A stretch of 13,038 bases of DNA from Clostridiales bacterium (GTDB lineage: Bacteria; Bacillota; Clostridia; Lachnospirales; Lachnospiraceae). The position numbers and the translations under genes are program-made. Every line of letters begins with the position of its first letter. Within the stretch, counting starts at the first letter, position 1. This document shows positions 7,394 through 13,038 of this stretch, in pieces. The DNA is taken from positions 233-13,270 of the forward strand of contig DYCJ01000042.1 in assembly GCA_019418195.1 (NCBI GenBank), in the 5' to 3' direction. The notes beneath the pieces were generated by a model. It ran no database searches, was not told where the DNA came from, and was given only the letters and a program-made list of their open reading frames with translations.

Positions 7394-8041
7394 ATGAAAA
7401 AGTTTGGGATTGATAATCCGTTTTTCGCATTTATGGGGAGAGTCGGCGACATTCTTATATTGAACATACTGTTTGTAATTACAAGCATTCCTGTGGTGAC
7501 GATCGGAATGTCTCTTTCGGCGATGTACCGTGTGACACTGAGGATGGCAAGAAAAGAGTGCAATTATGTGGCGAAAGAATATTTCCGTGCATGCCGGGAA
7601 GAGTGGAAGAAAAGTATGGTAATCTGGCTGATCATGCTTGTGTCGGGCGGAGTGCTTGTTTTTGACGTGACTGTCGGAAAGGATATGTGGAATGCGCTCA
7701 ATGCCGCAGTAGGAGCTTTATTTTTTATATGGGGAATGTTGTTTACATATGTTTTCGCGGTACAGGCGAGATTCGAAAATACAGTGAAGAATATATTTAA
7801 AAATGCCTTATATATGGCTGTTCGGCATTTCCCGTTTACAGTCATAATGATGGCACTCAATGCAATCCCGGCAGTATGCATTCTTTTCGGCAGTATGACT
7901 ATGGCACTTGCGACACCGATCTATGTAGCTGCAGGATTTGCAGTAACTGCAAGGATCAATTCGATTTTTTTAAACAGGATTTTCCGGAAGTATGCCCCGG
8001 AAGAAGAGGAGGCGGAAGATGCGAATCGAGCCACAGCATAA
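7394..8041 (+). CDS. yesL: YesL/DUF624 family integral membrane protein
   Basis: 215 residues with about five hydrophobic segments (roughly 18-40, 74-92, 101-124, 145-167, 168-188). The N-terminus carries the typical DUF624 pattern: 'FMGRVGDILILNILFVITSI' (13-32) followed by 'PVVTIGMSLSAMYRVTL', then a conserved cytoplasmic stretch with 'KEYFRACREEWKKS'. DUF624/YesL genes are common in Firmicutes carbohydrate ABC loci, first noted in the Bacillus subtilis yes pectin-fragment cluster. Their biochemical role is not established, and an accessory function in sugar uptake is inferred from that recurrent neighbourhood. The gene starts four bases after the unknown single-pass protein. Its acidic C-terminus (residues 202-208) is encoded by the GA-rich tract that also serves as ribosome binding site for the next gene, whose start overlaps it by 23 bases. 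Confidence 0.88.
   Translation: MKKFGIDNPFFAFMGRVGDILILNILFVITSIPVVTIGMSLSAMYRVTLRMARKECNYVAKEYFRACREEWKKSMVIWLIMLVSGGVLVFDVTVGKDMWNALNAAVGALFFIWGMLFTYVFAVQARFENTVKNIFKNALYMAVRHFPFTVIMMALNAIPAVCILFGSMTMALATPIYVAAGFAVTARINSIFLNRIFRKYAPEEEEAEDANRATA
8007..8012 (+). promoter_or_regulatory. Ribosome binding site fixing the start of the CE2-like esterase
   Basis: AGGAGG sits six bases before ATG 8019, inside the 3' end of the YesL-like gene. An in-frame ATG at 7992 would add nine residues that are mostly Lys/Arg (PRKKRRRK). Those residues are simply the translation of this GA-rich site, so 8019 is the real start. Confidence 0.85.
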
Positions 8042-9077
8042 ATACCTTCAGTACAGTGGAAGGATTGATTGGACTGACGAAAATGCGCCTGTATTCGTAT
8101 TCCCCTGCACCTCGGTGCGGATGCGCTTTACAGGGGAGACACTGAAGGTCTGTGTGAGAAATAAAAAGGCATATTGGGAGAATTATCTCGGATGTATCCT
8201 GGACGGCGAACAGACAAAACTGCTGCTTCCGGATGACGGAGAGGGAGTTATTGATATAGATGTGGAACAGATAACAAAGGGAAAGGACACCGAAGGGCAG
8301 AGCCATGAGGTGCTGCTGTTCAAACGTCAGGACGCCTGCCACGAAGTGACATTCCTCGGCTTTGAAATAGGGGATGGGGAAGAAGTATTGGAACTCCCGC
8401 CGAAATCACAGCGCAGAATCGAGGTGTACGGCGACTCAGTCTCGGCAGGTGAAGTGTCCGAGGCGGTGGATTACACAGGCAGGCCGGATCCGGAGCATAA
8501 CGGGCAGTATTCTAACAGCTGGTATTCTTACGCATGGATGACGGCGCGGAAGCTGGGCGCTGAGATCCATGACGTGGCACAGGGCGGGATCGCCCTTCTG
8601 GATGGTACAGGCTGGTTCAACGCACCTGACTATGTGGGGATGGCGACTGCATGGAACAAGGTGCATTACAATCCGGTATTCGGTCCGGCGACAGACTGGG
8701 ATTTCACACAGTATACGCCCCAGGTCGTGATCGTCGCTATCGGACAGAATGACAATCATCCGGAGGATTATATGAAGGAAGATTATAACGGCAGCCGGGC
8801 TTTGCGCTGGCGGAGCGGTTACGGTCTCCTGCTTGAGAAAATACGGAAACAGTATCCGGAAGCATGGATCGTGTGCATCACAACTTTGTTGGAGCATGAT
8901 GCCTCATGGGATAAATCCATTGATGAAGTGTGCCGTGGGATGCAGGATGAGAAGGTCCGGCACTATGTGTTCAGAAGGAATGGAAGAGGCACACCGGGAC
9001 ACTTGCGGATCCCTGAGGCAGAGGAGATGGCTGAGGAACTTTCCGCATATATTGAAGGGCTGAATATAGGATGGTAA
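8019..9077 (+). CDS. CE2-like SGNH acetyl esterase (acetylated manno-oligosaccharides)
   Basis: Predicted cytoplasmic carbohydrate acetyl esterase, 352 residues, no signal peptide. It has the CE2 two-domain plan: an N-terminal beta-sandwich (about 1-125) rich in short strands, then an SGNH hydrolase domain. SGNH blocks seen: I, 'VYGDSVSAGE' with nucleophile S140; II, 'AQGGIA' with G189/G190 for the oxyanion hole; III, 'IGQNDNH' with N244; V, H328 in 'GTPGHLRIPEAEEMA'. The usual Asp three residues before the catalytic His is absent (Thr-Pro-Gly-His), which suggests a Ser-His dyad, a feature described for some CE2 enzymes. In R. intestinalis the homologous mannan-locus CE2 enzyme removes 3-, 4- and 6-O-acetyl groups and works with a CE17 partner, which is the next gene here. 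Substrate is inferred from that parallel. Confidence 0.87.
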   Translation: MRIEPQHKYLQYSGRIDWTDENAPVFVFPCTSVRMRFTGETLKVCVRNKKAYWENYLGCILDGEQTKLLLPDDGEGVIDIDVEQITKGKDTEGQSHEVLLFKRQDACHEVTFLGFEIGDGEEVLELPPKSQRRIEVYGDSVSAGEVSEAVDYTGRPDPEHNGQYSNSWYSYAWMTARKLGAEIHDVAQGGIALLDGTGWFNAPDYVGMATAWNKVHYNPVFGPATDWDFTQYTPQVVIVAIGQNDNHPEDYMKEDYNGSRALRWRSGYGLLLEKIRKQYPEAWIVCITTLLEHDASWDKSIDEVCRGMQDEKVRHYVFRRNGRGTPGHLRIPEAEEMAEELSAYIEGLNIGW

Positions 9078-9092
9078 TTCATACATAATATA

Positions 9093-9117
9093 CCGGCGCT
9101 TAGGAAAGCGGTACCGG
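9093..9117 (+). repeat. Short imperfect hairpin between the two esterase genes
   Basis: CCGG-CGCTT (9093-9101) can pair with AAGCG (9106-9110) and CCGG (9114-9117) around an AGGA tetraloop, with a GTA bulge. It lies in the 59-bp gap 9078-9136 and has no T tract. The next gene's GGGAG (9126-9130) follows it by eight bases, so it could modulate that start. It may equally be chance. Confidence 0.3.
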
Positions 9118-9136
9118 AGAAAGGCGGGAGATACAG

Positions 9137-10213
9137 ATGTACAGACCAGATCTTACCAGACTGAAATCATGCATGAGACGGGCTGAGGCAGGAGGAGAGC
9201 TGACGCTCGGCTTCTTCGGCGGTTCCATCACACAGGACAGCCTTGCTACAAAGCATGAGAATTGTTATGCATACCGGGTGTTCCGGTGGTGGGAGGAAAC
9301 CTTCCCGAAAGCTGAGTTTCACTATGTAAACGGGGGGATAGGAGGCACTACTTCACATTACGGAGTGTCCCGTGCTGTGACGGATATGCTGATGTATCAG
9401 CCGGATTTTGTGGTGGTGGACTTTTCCGTAAATGATGATCCAAATGAATTTTTCCAGGAAACTTACGAAGGACTTATCCGGAAGATGCTGACGTGGAACT
9501 CAAAACCGGCAGTCCTGCTTCTTAACAATGTGTTTTACGATACGGGGATAAATGCACAGGAGTACCACAATCAGGTGGGCGGCTGGTATCATCTGCCTTA
9601 TGTGAGTATAAAGGATACGGTATGGCAGAGGATGAAAGCCGGAGAATTTTCAAGGGAAGAACTCACACCAGACGGGCTTCATCCGAATGATAAAGGACAC
9701 GGGCTTGTGGCAGCGGAGATTACGGCATATCTGGAACAGGTAAAAGAACATATGTGGGAGGATGAAAAGGAACTGCCTTTTTCCCCTGCGATGACGGACA
9801 ATGTCTATGAGAATGCGCGCAGGCTTACGATCCGTGAGATGAGTCCGGAGCTTGACGGTTTCCGTGCGGATACGCGGGAGAAAACAGGGCATCTGGATCA
9901 CTTCAGAAACGGCTGGATCGGCAAAAAAGAAGGAGACAGGATCTTTTTTGAAACAGAGGCGTCCTGCATTGCAGTACAGTACAGGAAGACGATTCATCGT
10001 CCGGCAAGAAAAGCGGAACTGATCCTTGACGGCGATACGGAACATCCTGTATTGCTGGATGGAAACTTTGACGAGGACTGGGGCGACTGCCTGTATCTGG
10101 AGCCGGTGCTCTATCATGGCGAACACGGGCGGCATACTGTGGAGATCAGAGTGCTGCCGGACGAGTATGAGAATGCAGAGCCGTTTTATCTGATGGCTTT
10201 GATCATTGCATAG
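9137..10213 (+). CDS. CE17-like SGNH acetyl esterase with C-terminal CBM35-like domain
   Basis: Predicted cytoplasmic acetyl esterase, 358 residues. The SGNH domain comes first (about 1-205): S30 in 'GFFGGSITQD', G66-G70 in 'NGGIGGTTSH', N99 in 'FSVNDD', and a canonical D179-x-x-H182 in 'TPDGLHPND'. The full Ser-Asp-His triad is therefore present, unlike in the neighbouring CE2-like enzyme. Residues about 220-358 form a beta-rich domain, consistent with the CBM35-like module of R. intestinalis CE17. That enzyme removes axial 2-O-acetyl groups from mannose. The order is the mirror image of the CE2-like gene, where the beta domain is N-terminal. No signal peptide is seen. GGGAG at 9126-9130 lies six bases before ATG 9137. 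The specific 2-O activity is inferred from family and context. Confidence 0.86.
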   Translation: MYRPDLTRLKSCMRRAEAGGELTLGFFGGSITQDSLATKHENCYAYRVFRWWEETFPKAEFHYVNGGIGGTTSHYGVSRAVTDMLMYQPDFVVVDFSVNDDPNEFFQETYEGLIRKMLTWNSKPAVLLLNNVFYDTGINAQEYHNQVGGWYHLPYVSIKDTVWQRMKAGEFSREELTPDGLHPNDKGHGLVAAEITAYLEQVKEHMWEDEKELPFSPAMTDNVYENARRLTIREMSPELDGFRADTREKTGHLDHFRNGWIGKKEGDRIFFETEASCIAVQYRKTIHRPARKAELILDGDTEHPVLLDGNFDEDWGDCLYLEPVLYHGEHGRHTVEIRVLPDEYENAEPFYLMALIIA

Positions 10214-10248
10214 AGAAAAAGAGAATAGGTAAGAGGAGGAAAAGCAAG

Positions 10249-11973
10249 ATGGATGCAAAGAAGAGATATGAGGAGTGGCTTGAGAACCCGTATTTTGATG
10301 AAGTTACGAAATCTGAATTAAAAAGCATAGCAGATGATGAAAAAGAGATAGAGGAAAGATTTTACCGTGACCTGGAATTCGGGACAGGCGGCCTGCGCGG
10401 GATCATCGGCGCGGGAACGAACCGGATGAACATCTATACGGTGAGAAAGGCAACCCAGGGACTTTCCAACTTTATTATCAAAGAAAAGGCAGAGAAAAAG
10501 GGAGTGGCGATCGCATTTGATTCAAGAAATATGTCGCCGGAGTTCGCGGAAGAGGCGGCGCTCTGTCTGGCTGCAAACGGGATCAAAGCTTATATCTTCC
10601 CGTCACTGCGCCCTACGCCCATGTTGTCCTTTGCGCTCAGAGAGCTGGGATGCACGGCAGGCATCGTTGTAACTGCAAGCCACAATCCGCCGGAGTATAA
10701 CGGCTACAAAGTATACTGGGAAGACGGAGCACAGATCACATACCCGAAGGATGAGCAGATCATCGGGGAAGTGAACGCAGTGACAGATTATGCTTCTGTA
10801 AAGACAATGAGCCGGGATGAAGCAGAGAAAGCGGGGCTGTATCAGGTGATCGGCTCCGAGATCGACGATAAATATATCGAAGCATTGAAATCCCTAGCTA
10901 TTCATCCGGAGATCATCCGTGAGGAAGCGCAGAATCTGAAGATCGTCTATACTCCTCTCCACGGAACAGGCAACATACCGGTGCGGAGGATCCTGAAAGA
11001 ACTGGGATTTGAAAAGGTATATGTGGTAAAAGAGCAGGAGCTTCCGGACGGAAACTTCCCGACTGTGTCCTATCCGAATCCGGAGGACAAGAATGCATTT
11101 AAGCTGGCGCTGGAGCTTGCAAAAGAGGTGGATGCGGATATTGTACTGGCAACGGACCCGGATGCGGACCGCCTCGGCGTGTATGCCAAAGATACGAAGA
11201 CCGGAGAGTATATGAGCTTTACCGGAAATATGTCCGGCATGCTCATTCTGGAATATATCCTTTCACAGAGGAAAGCTCAGGGGACTCTGCCGGAGAATGG
11301 CGCTGTCGTTACAACGATCGTTTCCGGAAAGATGTCAAAGGAGATCACAAAAGATTACGGTATGACGCTCATCGAGACTCTTACCGGATTCAAATATATC
11401 GGAGAACAGATCAAGTTCTTCGAGCAGAATGGAAGCCATGAGTATGTATTTGGCTATGAGGAGAGTTACGGCTGCCTTGTGGGAACACATGCCAGGGACA
11501 AAGACGCTGTCGTGGCGGTGATGGCGCTCTGTGAAGTGGCAGCGTATTGCAGACATCAGGGAATCACGCTCTGCGACCAGATGGAGAAGCTCTTTAAGAA
11601 ATACGGATATTACAGAGAGGGACTTTGTACCGTGACGCTCAAAGGACAGGAAGGCGCAAAGAAGATCCAGTCCATGATGGAGCAGATCCGTACAAACGTA
11701 CCGGAGTCAGTCGGCGGGCTGAAAGTGCTGAAGTTCCGTGATTACAGAGAAGATGTGGCGAAAGACTGCGTGACAGGCGAGGAGACGTCTACCGGACTGC
11801 CGAAATCCAATGTACTTTACTTTGAACTGGAGGATGATGCATGGTACTGTATCCGTCCGTCAGGTACGGAGCCGAAGATCAAGTTCTATATCGGTGTGAA
11901 GGGAACAGATGATGCGGATGCACAGGAGAAGCTGGATACATTGACAAAGGCAGTGGAAGCGCTGGCCGAATAA
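10249..11973 (+). CDS. Phospho-sugar mutase (phosphoglucomutase / phosphomannomutase)
   Basis: Alpha-D-phosphohexomutase of 574 residues, the long PgcA-type found in Firmicutes. It moves phosphate between O1 and O6 of hexoses. All four family signatures are present: phosphoserine S144 in 'TASHNPPEYNGYK'; metal loop D303, D305, D307 in 'DPDADRLG'; sugar-binding loop E404-E405 in 'FGYEESYG'; phosphate loop 'RPSGTEPK' from R536 to K543. AGGAGG at 10234-10239 is nine bases before ATG 10249, 35 bases after the CE17-like gene. In this operon its job is most likely conversion of the mannose 1-phosphate made by both GH130 phosphorylases to mannose 6-phosphate. The motifs do not separate glucose from mannose preference, and it could serve both. 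Confidence 0.93.
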   Translation: MDAKKRYEEWLENPYFDEVTKSELKSIADDEKEIEERFYRDLEFGTGGLRGIIGAGTNRMNIYTVRKATQGLSNFIIKEKAEKKGVAIAFDSRNMSPEFAEEAALCLAANGIKAYIFPSLRPTPMLSFALRELGCTAGIVVTASHNPPEYNGYKVYWEDGAQITYPKDEQIIGEVNAVTDYASVKTMSRDEAEKAGLYQVIGSEIDDKYIEALKSLAIHPEIIREEAQNLKIVYTPLHGTGNIPVRRILKELGFEKVYVVKEQELPDGNFPTVSYPNPEDKNAFKLALELAKEVDADIVLATDPDADRLGVYAKDTKTGEYMSFTGNMSGMLILEYILSQRKAQGTLPENGAVVTTIVSGKMSKEITKDYGMTLIETLTGFKYIGEQIKFFEQNGSHEYVFGYEESYGCLVGTHARDKDAVVAVMALCEVAAYCRHQGITLCDQMEKLFKKYGYYREGLCTVTLKGQEGAKKIQSMMEQIRTNVPESVGGLKVLKFRDYREDVAKDCVTGEETSTGLPKSNVLYFELEDDAWYCIRPSGTEPKIKFYIGVKGTDDADAQEKLDTLTKAVEALAE

Positions 11974-12036
11974 TCCTGTAAGATCCGGCGGTAGAAAGAA
12001 TGTAAGAAAATTTATAACATACAGGGAGATTTGCAA

Positions 12037-13038
12037 ATGGGGTTTTCTAAGGATTTTGTATGGGGCGCTGCCACCAGCTCCTATCAGATCGAGGGCGGGG
12101 TCCACGGCACGGGAAAAGGAATGCACATCTGGGATGTGTACACGAAAGAGCCGGGGAAAGTGTACGGCGGGCATACAGGAGATACTGCCTGCGACCATTA
12201 TCACCGTTTCCGCGAGGATGTACAGATCATGAAGGAGATCGGGCTGAAGGCATACCGGTTTTCTATTGACTGGTCCCGTGTGCTTCCGGAAGGAACAGGG
12301 AGAGTAAACGAAGAGGGAGTACAGTTCTACAGTGATCTGATCGATGCGCTTCTGGAGAACGGGATCGAACCCTACATTACGCTGTATCATTGGGAGCTGC
12401 CGTATGAGCTGTATAAAAAGGGCGGATGGATGAACCGGGACATCGCAGAGTGGTTCGGCGAGTATGCCCGTCTTGTTGCAGAACGGTTCAGCGACAGAGT
12501 GACACATTTCTTTACTCTGAATGAACCTCAGTGTTTTGTGGGGCTCGGATTCCTGACAGGTGTTCACGCACCGGGACTCAAATGCCCGATGAGGGATACT
12601 TTTGAGATGGCGCACAATGCCCTCCGGGCACACGGCAGGGCGGTCCAGATGTTAAGGCGGTATGCGAAGCAGCCGCTGACCATCGGTTATGCGCCGACAA
12701 GAGGGATCATCTATCCGGCATCTGACCGGCCGGAGGACATTGAAGCAGCACGGCAGAAGTATTTCTCCATGCCCGAGGATGATTCGGACTGGACGTGGAA
12801 CGTGGCGTGGTGGTCAGATCCGGTCCTGCTGGGACATTATCCGGAGGAAGGGCTTGTGCGATATGAGAAATATCTGCCGAAGATCACGGATGAGGATATG
12901 CGGCTTATCTCTGAGCCCATCGATGTGTACGGGCAGAATATCTACAACGGCAGGGCGTTTCGCATGGGAGCGGACGGAAGGCCGGAAGAGACGGATCGTA
13001 CGCCGGGATATGCCAAGACTGCAGTGAACTGGCCTGTG
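12037..13038 (+). CDS. GH1 beta-glycosidase (beta-glucosidase type), 3' partial
   Basis: Retaining glycoside hydrolase family 1 enzyme, cytoplasmic by lack of a signal peptide. 334 residues are visible and the frame is open to the right edge. The N-terminal signature 'FVWGAATSSYQIEG' (7-20), 'YRFSIDWSRVLPEG' in the middle, 'LYHWELP' with the subsite -1 His, and 'TLNEP' with acid/base E163 are all present. The nucleophile motif (T/I-E-N-G), expected around residue 350, lies beyond the window. AGGGAG (12023-12028) is eight bases before ATG 12037. The 63-bp gap after the mutase holds no terminator, so it probably belongs to the same transcript. In context it may remove non-reducing glucose from glucomannan oligosaccharides or hydrolyse cellobiose-type by-products. 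6-phospho-glycosidase activity is less likely because no PTS is present, but it is not excluded. Confidence 0.92.
   Translation, partial: MGFSKDFVWGAATSSYQIEGGVHGTGKGMHIWDVYTKEPGKVYGGHTGDTACDHYHRFREDVQIMKEIGLKAYRFSIDWSRVLPEGTGRVNEEGVQFYSDLIDALLENGIEPYITLYHWELPYELYKKGGWMNRDIAEWFGEYARLVAERFSDRVTHFFTLNEPQCFVGLGFLTGVHAPGLKCPMRDTFEMAHNALRAHGRAVQMLRRYAKQPLTIGYAPTRGIIYPASDRPEDIEAARQKYFSMPEDDSDWTWNVAWWSDPVLLGHYPEEGLVRYEKYLPKITDEDMRLISEPIDVYGQNIYNGRAFRMGADGRPEETDRTPGYAKTAVNWPV

Noticed and set aside
9650..10258. Minus-strand open frame of 202 codons opposite the CE17-like esterase
   Set aside because: Composition is typical of an antisense shadow and it overlaps a gene with all SGNH motifs. No independent evidence of coding.
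11974..12036. Possible terminator or promoter between the mutase and GH1 genes
   Set aside because: No inverted repeat with a T tract and no convincing -35/-10 pair. Only a ribosome binding site is supported.
12060..12269. Plus-strand open frame inside the GH1 region
   Set aside because: Out of frame with the GH1 reading frame, which starts at 12037 and carries the WGAATSSYQ and TLNEP motifs. It is a shadow.
11860..12633. Minus-strand open frame of 257 codons spanning the end of the mutase and start of the GH1 gene
   Set aside because: Overlaps two well-supported + strand genes and their intergenic gap. The translation shows no known motif.

Overview
The window looks like chromosomal DNA of a gut clostridium, most likely Lachnospiraceae. 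It has mid-range GC, strong AGGAGG-type ribosome binding sites, tightly packed genes and typical Firmicutes proteins. All eleven genes lie on the + strand. Both edge genes are cut: the first lacks its 5' end and the last lacks its 3' end. No rRNA, tRNA, CRISPR array, insertion sequence or phage gene was seen, and no gap between genes exceeds about 140 bases.

The gene set reads as a cytoplasmic beta-mannan / beta-manno-oligosaccharide utilisation operon. It closely resembles the mannan locus described in Roseburia intestinalis. Layout: (1) positions 1-3207 encode a sugar ABC importer: a binding protein, a hairpin plus T-rich tract, then two permeases, with no ATPase. (2) Positions 3240-6611 hold a phosphorolysis cassette: a GH130 mannooligosaccharide phosphorylase, an AGE-family cellobiose 2-epimerase, and a GH130 mannosylglucose phosphorylase. 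(3) Positions 6751-8041 hold two membrane proteins. One is an unrecognised single-pass protein and the other is a YesL/DUF624 protein. They follow the longest gap, which carries a large stem-loop. (4) Positions 8019-10213 encode two SGNH esterases, CE2-like and CE17-like. (5) Positions 10249-11973 encode a phosphohexomutase. (6) From 12037 to the right edge runs a GH1 glycosidase.

Inferred flow: acetylated (gluco)manno-oligosaccharides enter through the ABC importer. The two esterases remove acetyl groups in the cytoplasm. GH1 may trim terminal glucose. The first GH130 enzyme releases mannose 1-phosphate until mannobiose remains. The epimerase turns mannobiose into mannosyl-glucose, and the second GH130 enzyme splits that into mannose 1-phosphate and glucose. 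The mutase feeds mannose 1-phosphate to glycolysis as the 6-phosphate. An endo-mannanase, alpha-galactosidase, regulator, mannose-6-phosphate isomerase and transport ATPase are not in the window.

Most of this is a known kind of system. The least explained part is the membrane protein pair at 6751-8041. The intercistronic RNA structures at about 1270 and 6647 also deserve attention.
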